From Streptomyces sp. SirexAA-E (lineage in GTDB: Bacteria > Actinomycetota > Actinomycetes > Streptomycetales > Streptomycetaceae): a stretch of DNA of 64,000 nucleotides. The notes under the pieces were generated by a model. That model was not told the DNA's origin. It searched no databases and saw nothing but the letters and a program-made list of their open reading frames with translations. Location: NCBI RefSeq assembly GCF_000177195.2, contig NC_015953.1, forward strand, positions 5,642,001-5,706,000. The letters run 5' to 3'. The first letter of the stretch is position 1. Each line of letters begins with the position of its first letter. The position numbers and the translations under genes are program-made. Of this stretch, positions 10,005 through 19,272 are shown in pieces.

Positions 10005-13000
10005 CCGACTTCCAGCTGGAGGACGTACTGCCACTGACGCCGTTGCAGGCGGGCATGCTCTTCCACGCGCTGTACGACTCCCACGCCGTGGACGTCTACA
10101 CCGCGCAGTTCGTCTTCGACCTCGAAGGCGCCGTCGACGTCCTCGCCCTGCGCGCCGCCGTCGCCGGGCTGCTGCGGCGCCACGCCAATCTGCGGGTCGG
10201 CTTCCTGCACGAGGGACTGGACGAGCCCGTGCAGGCCGTCGCACGCGAGGTGCCCGTGCCGCTGGAGGAGCTGGACCTGAGCCCGGGGGCCACGGGAGAG
10301 GGTGAGGACCCGTCCGTACGCCTCGCCGCGTTCCTCGACGCCGACCGCACCCGCCGCTTCGACCTCTCCACCCCGCCGCTGATGCGCTTCACCCTCGTCC
10401 GCACCGCGCCGGGACGCCACCGGCTGGTCATGACGAGCCATCACATCCTGCTCGACGGCTGGTCGATGCCCCTCCTGGTACGGGAACTGTTCGCGCTGTA
10501 CGCGGCCCGGGGCGACGACCACGACCTGCCGCGCGTCGCCCCCTACCGGGGTTACCTCGCGTGGCTGGCCCGGCAGGACCGCGGCGCCGCCCTGGACGCC
10601 TGGCGCACCGCCCTGGACGGGATCGAGGCGCCGACCCTGCTCGCCGGGCCCGCCCGCACCGGCGCGCCCGGCTCCGGCGAGCTGCCCGGCACCCTCGTCC
10701 TCGACCTGGACGAGGCCACGACACACCGGCTGCGCGAGACCGCCCGCACCCACCGGCTCACCCTGAACACCCTGGTGCAGGGCGCGTGGGGCCTCCTGCT
10801 CGCGCATCTCACCGGGCGCGGGGACGTCGTGTTCGGGGCCACCGTGTCCGGCCGCCCGCCGGAGCTGCCCGGCGTCGAGTCGATGGTCGGCCTGTTCATC
10901 AACACCGTGCCCGTACGGCTGCGCCCCGAGCCCGGTGAAACCCTGGCCGCACTCCTGACCCGGCTCCAGCGGGAGCAGGGCGAACTCCTCGGCAGCCAGT
11001 ACGTGGGCCTGACCGAGATCCAGGGCGTCACCGGGCTGAGCGAACTCTTCGACACGCTGGCCGTGTTCGAGAACTACCCGCTGGACGACGAGGCCCTGCG
11101 CACCGCGCAGCGGTCACTGCCCGGCCTCGCCGTCACCGGGGTCAGCGGCACCGACGCGGCCCACTACCCGCTCACCCTCACCATCGCCCCGGGCGACGCC
11201 CTGAGGATCACCTTCGGCTACCGGACGGCCGCCCTCGGCCGCGAGGAGGTGGCGCGCGCACTGACTCGCATGCGGCGGCTGCTGACGGTGATGGCGGACG
11301 GTCTGGACCGCCGCGTCGGCGCCCTGCCCGTCCTCCTGGAGGGGGAGCGCGAGGCGCTGCTCGCGCAGGGGAGCGGAGCCGAACTCCCGCCCGGTACGGC
11401 AGACACGAGCATCCCGTGCACTGTCGTCGGGCATGCCGTCCGCCACCCGGACGCGGTCGCCGTGACCGGTGCGGGCGAGCGGCTGACGTACGGCCGGCTC
11501 GACGGCCTCTCGGAGGCGCTGGCCCGTGCGCTGACCGGGCTGGGGGTGGGTGCCGAGGACGGTGTCGGCATCCTCCTGGGCCGGTCGAGCGCCCTGGTCA
11601 CCGCTTCTCTGGCCGCCCTGCGCGCGGGCGCGGCCTATGTGCCACTCGACCCGCGCTGGCCAGCCGAACGGCTCGACCGGGTCGCCGAGGTGGCCGCGCT
11701 CCGCGTCCTGGTCGTCGACGCGGACACCCGCACCCACCCCTGGGCGCACCGGCTCGGCCCCGGCGTGGCCGTGGTCACCGTCGACGGGGCGGGCCAGGTC
11801 CTCGACGGCTCCCCGGCCGCACCGGGCCCCCTGCGGGACTCCGGACCGGCCTCCCGGCTCGCGTACGTGATGTTCACCTCCGGCTCCACCGGACTGCCCA
11901 AGGGCGTCGGTGTCACCCACGCCGACATCGCGGCCCTCGCCGCCGACCACCGGTGGGGGGACGGTGCGGCCGACGCGGTCCTGCTCCACTCGGCGTACGT
12001 CTTCGACGCGTCCACCTTCGAGCTCTGGGTCCCCCTCCTCAACGGCGGACGCGTCGTCGTGGCCCCCGAGGGGCCGCTCCAGCCCGGCGCGCTCCGGGAC
12101 TCCGTCGCCAGGCACGGGGTGACGGCGGCATTCCTGACGACGGCCCTGTTCAACGTCGTGGCCGAGACCGATCCGGGTGCCCTCGGCCTGCTGCGTCTGG
12201 TCGCCACCGGTGGCGAGGCGGCCGCGCCCGGGGTCCTCCAAGGACTCGCCGCCGCCCACCCCGGCACCACCGTCCTGCACGTCTACGGGCCCACCGAGAC
12301 CACGACCTTCGCCACCGCCCACCGCGTCCCCGCCGACGGGGAACCCGGTGGCGTGGCCCCGATCGGCCGGCCGGTCGACGGCGTGCGCGCCTATGTCCTG
12401 GACACGGCGATGCGCCCCGTACCGCCCGGCGCCGAGGGCGAGCTGTACGTCGGGGGCGCCGGTGTCACGCGCGGCTACCTCGGGCGCCCCGGCCTCACCG
12501 CCACCCGGTTCGTCGCCGACCCGTTCGCCGGCACCGGGGCACGCATGTACCGCACCGGTGACCTCGTGCGGTGGCACGCCGACGGCACCCTGCACTACGT
12601 CGCCCGGGCCGATCAGCAGGTCAAACTGCGCGGCCACCGCATCGAACCCGCGGAGATCGAGGCGGTGCTCCGCACCGACCCGTCGGTGCGCTCCGCCTGC
12701 GTCCTGGTCCGCGAGGACCTCCCCGGCGACCGCACCCTCACCGCCTACGTCGTCCCGGCACCGGGCCGCACGCCCGACCCCGGTCATCTCGCCGCGCACG
12801 TCGGACGCCATCTGCCCGCTCCGATGGTGCCGGCCGTCATCCACCCCCTGGACGCCCTGCCGCTGACCCCGAACGGCAAGCTCGACCGCGCGGCCCTGCC
12901 CGCGCCCACCGTCCCGTCCGGCGGCGCCGCGGGACGGGCGCCGCGCACGGCCCTGGAGGAGATCCTCGCCGGGCTGTTCGCCGATGTGCTCGGCGTGCCC

Positions 13001-16000
13001 CGCATCGGCGCCGACGACAGCTTCTTCGCCCTCGGCGGCCACTCCCTGCTCGCCACCCGCCTGGTGGGCCGGATCCGCGCCACCCTGGACACCGAGACCG
13101 AGATCCGCACCCTCTTCGAGAACCCCACCGTCGCCGCGCTCGCCGCTGCCCTCCAGGACGCGGGCCGCTCCGCCCGCCCCGCCCTCGTGCCCCAGGCGCG
13201 CCCGGCGGTGCTCCCGCTGTCGTACGCGCAGCAGCGCCTGTGGTTCCTGCACCGGCTCGAAGGCCCCTCCGCCACGTACAACATCCCCTTCGCCGTACGC
13301 GTCGAGGGCCCGCTCGACACGGACGCCCTGCGCCGGGCCCTGCACGACGTCGTCGTCCGGCACGCCGCCCTGCGCACCGTCTTTCCCGAGGGCGACCGCG
13401 GACCCCACCAGCTCATCACCGCCCCGGACGACGTCCGGCTCCCGTTCTCCCTGGAGGCCGCCGACGCGGACAAGCTGCCCGACCGCATCAGAGCCGCCGC
13501 CACCGAACCGATCGACATCGAGCACCGCCTCCCGCTCCAGGCGACCCTGCTCCGCCTCGCCGACGACGTCCACGTGCTCGTCCTCGTCGTCCACCACATC
13601 GCCGCCGACGGCTCCTCCCTGGCCCCCCTCACCCACGACCTGGGCCTCGCCTACCGGGCCCGCGTCCGCGCCGAGGCCCCCGCGTGGACCGCGCTTCCGG
13701 TCGACTACGCCGACCACAGCCTCTGGCAGCGCCGCCTGCTGGGCGACGAGCACGAGCCGGACAGCCTCGCCTCACGGCAACTGGCCTACTGGGAGGAGGC
13801 GTTGCGCGGTCTTCCCGACATGGTCGACCTGCCGTGGGACCACGCGCGCCCCGCCCTGCCCCGGCACACCGGGGCCACCCACGACTTCGCCGTCGACCGC
13901 TCCACCGCCCGACGGGTCGCGGACCTCGCCCGCGCCAGCGGATGCAGCGTCTTCATGGTGCTCCAGGCCGCCCTGGCGACCACGCTCTCCCGGCACGGCG
14001 CGGGCGACGACATCCCGCTGGGCACGGCCGTCGCCGGACGGACCGACGAGGCGGCCTCGGACCTCGTCGGCTTCTTCGTGAACACGCTCGTGCTGCGCAC
14101 CGACCTGACCGGCGACCCCACCTTCCTCGAACTGCTGCGCCGGGTGAGGGACTTCGACCTATCCGCCTACGCGCACCAGGACATCCCCTTCGAGCGCCTG
14201 GTGGAGCTGCTCAACCCCACCCGCTCGCAGAACCACCATCCGCTCTTCCAGACCATGCTCATCCTCCAGAACCACGCCCCCGGCGCCGGCCTCGACCTGC
14301 CGGGCCTCACCGTCGGCGGACTGCCGATCGACCTCCGGGTCAGCAAGTTCGACCTGTCGTTCACCTTCACCGAGACCTACGACGCCGACGGGGCGCCCAG
14401 CGGTCTGCGGGCCGCCGCCGACTACGCGACGGAACTCTTCGACGCGGCGACCGTCCGCGACCTCACCGAACGGTTCCTGCTGCTGCTCGGCGCCGTCACC
14501 GCCGACCCCGAACGCCCGCTGAGCACGTACGACGTCCTGCCCCCCGCCGAACGCGCCCGCCTCACCGCCTGGGGGACCGGACCCGCCCCGGACCTGCCCG
14601 CGTCGACGGTCCCCGCACTCTTCGAGCGGTGGGCCCGGCGCACCCCCGGCGCCCCAGCCGTCCGCGACGCCACCACCACCCTCACCTACGGCGAACTCGA
14701 CGCACGGGCCGACGCCCTCGCCCGCCGCCTCACCGCGCGGGGCATCGGCCCCGAGGACCGGGTCGCCGTGGCCCTGCCCCGCACCCGCGACCTGGTCGTG
14801 GCCCTCCTCGGTGTCCTCAAGTCCGGTGCCGCCTATGTGCCGCTCGACCCCGACTACCCGGCGCAGCGCCTGTCCTACATGCTCGACGACGCCCGGCCCC
14901 GGCTCCTCCTGACCACACCCGCCGTCCACCACCGGCTCCCCGCCACCCCGGTGCCGCACCTGTACACCGACGGCCTCGCCGACGGCGCGGAGACGGACAC
15001 GTCCGCCGACTCCCGCACGGGACCGCACCCGGACAACCCGGCATACGTCATCTACACCTCCGGCTCCACCGGCCGCCCCAAGGGCGTCGTCGTCACCCAC
15101 CGTGGTGCCGGGGCCATGGCCAGGACCCAGAGCGAGCGGCTACGCGTCGTCCCGGGCAGCCGGGTCCTGCACATGGCGTCCGTCAGCTTCGACGCCGCGT
15201 TCTGGGAGCTCTGCATGGGGCTGCTCTCCGGCGCGTGCCTGGAGATCGACGAACGCGACGCCCTGCTGCCCGGCCCCACCCTCGCCGCCCTGGTCCGCGA
15301 GCGGGGCGTCACCCACCTCACCCTGCCGCCCGCGGCCCTCGCCGTGATGCCGCCCGGCTCGCTGCCCGCCGGGACCACGACGGTCCTCGCCGGTGAGGCG
15401 TGCCCGCCCGCCCTGGTGCACGCCTGGGCGGAGGGCCGGTTCCTCGTCAACGCGTACGGCCCGACGGAGACCACCGTCTGCGCCACCATGAGCGCTTTCC
15501 AGCACGCCGACGGGCCGCTCGCCCCGGGCCGGACCGTGCCCATCGGCGTCCCCGTCGACGGCACCCGTGTCCACGTCCTGGACGACCGGCTGGCCCCCGT
15601 GCCGCCCGGCGTCACCGGCGAGCTGTACGTCTCCGGGGAAGGGGTGGCCCGTGGTTACCACGGCAGGGCATCGCTGACCGCGTCCCGTTTCGTGGCCGAC
15701 CCGTTCGACCGGGCCGGGGGCCGCATGTACCGCACCGGCGACCTGGTGCGCTGGACGCCCGGGGGAGAGCTCGTCTACGTCTCCCGCGCCGACGACCAGG
15801 TCAAGCTCCGCGGGTTCCGCATCGAGCTCGGGGAGATCGAGGCCGCGCTCACCACCCTGCCCGGGGTCGTCGCGGCCTGCGCCGCCGTCCGCGAGGACCG
15901 GCCCGGCGACCGGCGCCTGGTCGCCTACACCGTGTCCGCGCGGGGCGCCCGGGGTCCCGGCGAGGCCGAGGTCCGCGCGCACCTCGCCGCGACCCTCCCC

Positions 16001-17551
16001 GGACACATGGTGCCGGCCGCCCACGTACACCTGGACGCGCTGCCCGTCACGCCCAACGGCAAGACCGACCGCCGCGCCCTGCCGGCACCCGGCCATGCCT
16101 CGCGGGCAGGCGGCCGAGGGCCGCGCACCGCACGCGAGCGCGTGCTCTGCGAGGTGTTCGCGGAGACGCTCGGGGTGCCCGAGGTCGGTGTCACGGACGA
16201 CTTCTTCGCCCTGGGCGGCCACTCGCTGCTCGCCGTCACCCTGGCCCGGCTGATCGGCGAGCGCTGCGGCCGGCGCCCCTCCCTGCGCGCCCTGTTCGCG
16301 GCACCCACCGTCGAGGGCGTCGACCGCCTCCTGGGACGTACGGACCAGGACGAGGAGGACGCCGATACGCCGGACCTCGCAGCCGAGGTCCGGCTGGCCG
16401 AGGACATCACCGGCGCGGGCCGGGCCCCCGTCCCCAGGCCCACCCGCGCCTCGTCCCGGCCGCTGCTGACCGGCGCCTCCGGCTTCCTCGGCGCCTTCCT
16501 CCTGCGGGACCTCGTCGAGACCACCGACGGCCCCGTCGACTGCCTCGTCCGCGCCGGCAGCGAGCAGCACGCGGCGCACCGGCTGCGGGCCAACCTGGAA
16601 CGCTACGGGCTGTGGCGCCCCCGGTACGCCGACCTGATCCGCCCCGTCCCCGGCGACCTCGCCGCCCCCGGCCTCGGCCTGTCCCCCGAGGCCCGCACGG
16701 ACCTGGTACGCCACCTCGGCCCGGTGCTGCACAACGGCGCCCGCGTCAACTTCGCCGCCGGGTACGGCGACCTCCGGGCCCCCAACGTCGCCGGCACCGA
16801 GGAACTCCTGCGCCTGCTCGCCGACTCCGCCTCACCAGGGCTGCACTACATCTCGACCACGAGCGTCTACGCCCCGGGCCACGGGCCGGGCACCGTGACG
16901 GAGTCGACCCCGACAGGCCCGGCGACCGCCCTGCCCGACGGGTACGCCCGGAGCAAGTGGGTCGCCGAGCAACTCGTGGGCCTGGCCCGCGAACGCGGTC
17001 TGCCGGTGACCGTCCACCGGCCCGGCCGCATCAGCGGTGACACCGCCACGGGCGCCTGCCAGGACCTCGACCTGCTGTGGCAGCTCATCAAGGGGTGCCT
17101 CCAGGCGGGGGCGGTGCCCGACCTGCCGTACGGGTCCACCGACTGGGTGCCGGTGGACTACGTCAGCGCGGCGGTGGTGGCCCTCGCCCTGTCCGGCCGG
17201 ACCGGCGGGGAGACGTACCACCTGACCAACCCGCAAGCCCCGGGCCTGGACCGCGTCTTCGCGGCGGCCTCCCGCCTCGGCCACGAGCTGCGCACCGTAC
17301 CCGCGGAGCACTGGCGGGACCTGGTGGCGGCCCAGCCGGACAACGCGGCACAGCTGTTCCTCGGTGACGAGGGGCGGGCCGGGTCCGAGGCGACGGTCCA
17401 CCGACGCTTCGACTCCGGCCGTACGACGGCGGCGGCCGCGGACCTGGGGGTGCGCCAGGCCCCGCTGACCGACGAGGTCCTGGACCGCTACCTGACGTAT
17501 TTCCACGGCACCGGCTTCCTGCCCGCGCCGGGGGCGCGGGTCGGGGCGTAG
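10001..17551 (+). CDS. Non-ribosomal peptide synthetase, two modules with terminal thioester reductase
   Basis: 2516 aa from GTG 10001, chosen because it overlaps the upstream TGA and has GGTGGA a few bases before it; an in-frame GTG at 9986 is the alternative. Order: C4 10020-11350, starting LPLTPLQAGMLFH and with HHILLDGWS, the form of D-L condensation domains that follow an E domain; A4 11400-12890; T4 12935-13170; C5 13205-14560 (HHIAADGSS); A5 14600-16070; T5 16120-16340; reductase 16430-17540. The reductase has TGASGFLG for NADPH and YARSK as the catalytic Tyr-Lys pair. Codes read DAFFAGVTFK for A4 (hydrophobic, Val/Ile-like) and DAWTVAAVCK for A5, close to the Phe code of GrsA/tyrocidine enzymes. 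A terminal R domain releases the thioester reductively, so the product should be a C-terminal phenylalaninal, or an alcohol or imine derived from it. Nothing in view would reduce or transaminate the aldehyde further. Confidence 0.96.
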   Translation: MTDFQLEDVLPLTPLQAGMLFHALYDSHAVDVYTAQFVFDLEGAVDVLALRAAVAGLLRRHANLRVGFLHEGLDEPVQAVAREVPVPLEELDLSPGATGEGEDPSVRLAAFLDADRTRRFDLSTPPLMRFTLVRTAPGRHRLVMTSHHILLDGWSMPLLVRELFALYAARGDDHDLPRVAPYRGYLAWLARQDRGAALDAWRTALDGIEAPTLLAGPARTGAPGSGELPGTLVLDLDEATTHRLRETARTHRLTLNTLVQGAWGLLLAHLTGRGDVVFGATVSGRPPELPGVESMVGLFINTVPVRLRPEPGETLAALLTRLQREQGELLGSQYVGLTEIQGVTGLSELFDTLAVFENYPLDDEALRTAQRSLPGLAVTGVSGTDAAHYPLTLTIAPGDALRITFGYRTAALGREEVARALTRMRRLLTVMADGLDRRVGALPVLLEGEREALLAQGSGAELPPGTADTSIPCTVVGHAVRHPDAVAVTGAGERLTYGRLDGLSEALARALTGLGVGAEDGVGILLGRSSALVTASLAALRAGAAYVPLDPRWPAERLDRVAEVAALRVLVVDADTRTHPWAHRLGPGVAVVTVDGAGQVLDGSPAAPGPLRDSGPASRLAYVMFTSGSTGLPKGVGVTHADIAALAADHRWGDGAADAVLLHSAYVFDASTFELWVPLLNGGRVVVAPEGPLQPGALRDSVARHGVTAAFLTTALFNVVAETDPGALGLLRLVATGGEAAAPGVLQGLAAAHPGTTVLHVYGPTETTTFATAHRVPADGEPGGVAPIGRPVDGVRAYVLDTAMRPVPPGAEGELYVGGAGVTRGYLGRPGLTATRFVADPFAGTGARMYRTGDLVRWHADGTLHYVARADQQVKLRGHRIEPAEIEAVLRTDPSVRSACVLVREDLPGDRTLTAYVVPAPGRTPDPGHLAAHVGRHLPAPMVPAVIHPLDALPLTPNGKLDRAALPAPTVPSGGAAGRAPRTALEEILAGLFADVLGVPRIGADDSFFALGGHSLLATRLVGRIRATLDTETEIRTLFENPTVAALAAALQDAGRSARPALVPQARPAVLPLSYAQQRLWFLHRLEGPSATYNIPFAVRVEGPLDTDALRRALHDVVVRHAALRTVFPEGDRGPHQLITAPDDVRLPFSLEAADADKLPDRIRAAATEPIDIEHRLPLQATLLRLADDVHVLVLVVHHIAADGSSLAPLTHDLGLAYRARVRAEAPAWTALPVDYADHSLWQRRLLGDEHEPDSLASRQLAYWEEALRGLPDMVDLPWDHARPALPRHTGATHDFAVDRSTARRVADLARASGCSVFMVLQAALATTLSRHGAGDDIPLGTAVAGRTDEAASDLVGFFVNTLVLRTDLTGDPTFLELLRRVRDFDLSAYAHQDIPFERLVELLNPTRSQNHHPLFQTMLILQNHAPGAGLDLPGLTVGGLPIDLRVSKFDLSFTFTETYDADGAPSGLRAAADYATELFDAATVRDLTERFLLLLGAVTADPERPLSTYDVLPPAERARLTAWGTGPAPDLPASTVPALFERWARRTPGAPAVRDATTTLTYGELDARADALARRLTARGIGPEDRVAVALPRTRDLVVALLGVLKSGAAYVPLDPDYPAQRLSYMLDDARPRLLLTTPAVHHRLPATPVPHLYTDGLADGAETDTSADSRTGPHPDNPAYVIYTSGSTGRPKGVVVTHRGAGAMARTQSERLRVVPGSRVLHMASVSFDAAFWELCMGLLSGACLEIDERDALLPGPTLAALVRERGVTHLTLPPAALAVMPPGSLPAGTTTVLAGEACPPALVHAWAEGRFLVNAYGPTETTVCATMSAFQHADGPLAPGRTVPIGVPVDGTRVHVLDDRLAPVPPGVTGELYVSGEGVARGYHGRASLTASRFVADPFDRAGGRMYRTGDLVRWTPGGELVYVSRADDQVKLRGFRIELGEIEAALTTLPGVVAACAAVREDRPGDRRLVAYTVSARGARGPGEAEVRAHLAATLPGHMVPAAHVHLDALPVTPNGKTDRRALPAPGHASRAGGRGPRTARERVLCEVFAETLGVPEVGVTDDFFALGGHSLLAVTLARLIGERCGRRPSLRALFAAPTVEGVDRLLGRTDQDEEDADTPDLAAEVRLAEDITGAGRAPVPRPTRASSRPLLTGASGFLGAFLLRDLVETTDGPVDCLVRAGSEQHAAHRLRANLERYGLWRPRYADLIRPVPGDLAAPGLGLSPEARTDLVRHLGPVLHNGARVNFAAGYGDLRAPNVAGTEELLRLLADSASPGLHYISTTSVYAPGHGPGTVTESTPTGPATALPDGYARSKWVAEQLVGLARERGLPVTVHRPGRISGDTATGACQDLDLLWQLIKGCLQAGAVPDLPYGSTDWVPVDYVSAAVVALALSGRTGGETYHLTNPQAPGLDRVFAAASRLGHELRTVPAEHWRDLVAAQPDNAAQLFLGDEGRAGSEATVHRRFDSGRTTAAAADLGVRQAPLTDEVLDRYLTYFHGTGFLPAPGARVGA

Positions 17552-17559
17552 CCGGGCGG

Positions 17560-17790
17560 TCAGCCGTCGACGGCCTTGTCGTGGCGCAGGACGTCGTCAC
17601 CGGACGGCCGCGAGGGTCTCGAGGAGGAAGCCGTCGTCGGTCACGACGTGCTGGGCGATGTGCGCGGGCCCGCCGGGCTCGGGCCGGCCGCTGTCCCGGA
17701 TCCGGGTGACGCCCGCGGGGGCGAGGGCGTTGCCGGCCTGGACGCGCACGCGGCAGAGCTCACCGGCGACGGGGGGCGACGGTGCCGGTG
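17560..17790 (-). pseudogene. Possible C-terminal remnant of an unrecognised gene
   Basis: Minus-strand translation from ~17780 gives plausible protein text (CRVRVQAGNALAPAG... then HVVTDDGFLLETLAAVR) ending in TGA at 17597. A second frame continues naturally as GDDVLRHDKAVDG and stops at ~17562, as if one base had been lost at ~17600. No start or upstream body can be found, so this looks like the decayed tail of a gene lying just downstream of the NRPS. I do not recognise the family. Chance cannot be excluded in such G+C-rich sequence. The rest of 17791-17960 shows nothing coding. Confidence 0.3.
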
Positions 17791-17961
17791 GCCATCGCCC
17801 CGGCCGGTGGGCGGGCGGGAAAGTTGGACGTCCTCGCGGGGCGATCCTGCACGGTGCCGCCACCCCGGACCACCAGGGCCGATCTGCCGTATTTCCCTGC
17901 CGGAAACATACCGGGCGCCGGAGTGTGCTCGCCTCGGGCAGGGTGATGCAGGATTCCATCG

Positions 17962-17989
17962 TTGACGGGTCAGGGGGCGGTGATTAACG
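17962..17989 (+). promoter_or_regulatory. Putative promoter of the Lrp-type regulator, possibly leaderless
   Basis: TTGACG at 17962-17967 followed after 16 bases by TTAACG at 17984-17989. The ATG at 17998 lies 8 bases downstream and lacks a Shine-Dalgarno sequence at the right distance, so transcription could begin at or next to the start codon. This is inference from hexamer fit only. Confidence 0.35.
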
Positions 17990-17997
17990 TCCCTGCC

Positions 17998-19005
17998 ATG
18001 TCATCCCGAGCCCACGCAGGCATGATCGACGAGCTGGACCGCCGCGTCATCGCCGCGCTCCAGCTCAACGGCCGCGCCTCGTGGAACTCCGTCTCCCGCT
18101 GGGTGGGAGCCAGCGAGACCACCGCGCAGCGGCGCTACCACGCGCTGCGCGAACGGAAGCTCGTGCACGTGGTCGGCGCGCTGGAGCTGGACCGCACCGA
18201 GAGCGGCTCCTCCATGCTGGTCCGCGTGCACGCCAAGCCGGGCAAGGGACTCGAACTCGCCGAGCTGCTGGCCGAGTGCCCGGAGACACGGTTCCTGGCC
18301 GTGGTCACCGGCACGGCCGACCTGATCGTCGACTTCGTGGCCCGGGACAACGAGCAGCTGATGAGGCTGCTCTTCACCGACCTGCCGGGCGCGCACCTGA
18401 TCACCGGCACCGAGTGCGTCGCCGTCATCCGCAACTTCACCTCGGCGGCCATGTGGGACACCGGCCTGCTGCCGCCCGAGGCGGCCGCCGACCTACGGCC
18501 CGCCACGCTCGCCCCACCCTGCGACCGTGACGACTGGGACCAGGCGCCACAAGCGCTGTCCGGTCTCGAACAGGCCGTAGCCGACGGTCTCGCCGAGGAC
18601 GGCCGACTGCCGGTCAGTACGCTGGCGCGCCGGCTGGAACGCAGCGAGTCCAGTGTCTCGCGGGCCCTGGACCGGCTCGTGGAACGCGGTGTCCTGCACT
18701 TCAGGACCCTGGTCGACCCGGCGCTGCTGGGGTACCGGACGGAGTTCATGGTGTGGCTGTCCATCGAGCCGGACCGGCTCGACGCGGCGGGCCGCCAGTT
18801 GGCGCGCCACCCGGGCACCAAGTTCCTGGCCGCGGCCACCGGCCGGTTCAACCTGGTCGGCCACATGGTCCTGCCCCGCCGTACCGATCTGTTCCGCTAC
18901 ACCGGCGAGGTCATCGGTGCCCTGCCGGGACTGAACGCCTCCGACGTCACCGTGCACCTGGCCACCGTCAAGGGCGCCTGGACCCGGCTGGACCAGTCCG
19001 GCTGA
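17998..19005 (+). CDS. Lrp/AsnC-family regulator with tandem HTH-RAM units
   Basis: 335 aa. Two complete Lrp-like units are fused: HTH at residues ~9-60 (LDRRVIAALQLNGRASW) with a ligand-binding RAM domain to ~155, then a second HTH at ~205-250 (SESSVSRALDRLVERG) and a second RAM domain to ~330. Such double-unit proteins are a known actinobacterial variant; single-unit Lrp proteins are about 150-170 aa and octamerise. The start is ATG 17998; ATG 18022 (with GCAGG before it) is an alternative that keeps the whole first HTH. It lies 267 bases upstream of, and in the same direction as, the deacetylase-transporter operon, so it may sense that pathway's substrate and control the operon. Control of the NRPS upstream is possible but unsupported. 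Confidence 0.88.
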   Translation: MSSRAHAGMIDELDRRVIAALQLNGRASWNSVSRWVGASETTAQRRYHALRERKLVHVVGALELDRTESGSSMLVRVHAKPGKGLELAELLAECPETRFLAVVTGTADLIVDFVARDNEQLMRLLFTDLPGAHLITGTECVAVIRNFTSAAMWDTGLLPPEAAADLRPATLAPPCDRDDWDQAPQALSGLEQAVADGLAEDGRLPVSTLARRLERSESSVSRALDRLVERGVLHFRTLVDPALLGYRTEFMVWLSIEPDRLDAAGRQLARHPGTKFLAAATGRFNLVGHMVLPRRTDLFRYTGEVIGALPGLNASDVTVHLATVKGAWTRLDQSG

Positions 19006-19090
19006 GCCCGTCGGCCGGGCGGACCGCCGCCCGGCCATGGAGTCGTACCCGCGGCCCGGCCCGCACACGGGGCCGCACCACCGCCGTACC

Positions 19091-19120
19091 TCCGCACACC
19101 TCCATATCCGCACACCTCCA
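19091..19120. repeat. Two 14-bp direct repeats with 16-bp period upstream of the catabolic operon
   Basis: TCCGCACACCTCCA occurs at 19091-19104 and again at 19107-19120. The pair lies in the 267-base gap between the Lrp-type gene and the deacetylase start. The gap is otherwise Cys/His-rich non-coding sequence rich in CCGCAC words. It could be an operator pair for the adjacent regulator. Confidence 0.4.
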
Positions 19121-19272
19121 CGCATCCGCGCACCGGCCGGTCGGGCACACGCCGACGGCCCCCTGGCCGTACCCGTGTCCGGCCCAGGCACACGGCCCGC
19201 CACGCGCACGCCCCCGCACACCCGCGAACCGATCGCGAACCCACCCCGAGCCCCGAGCCCCCGGAGAGCACC

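Noticed and set aside
17576..17965. 129-codon plus-strand frame between NRPS and Lrp-type gene
   Set aside because: Start lacks a ribosome site, composition is Gly/Arg/Asp-rich, and it is antisense to the more protein-like minus-strand remnant.
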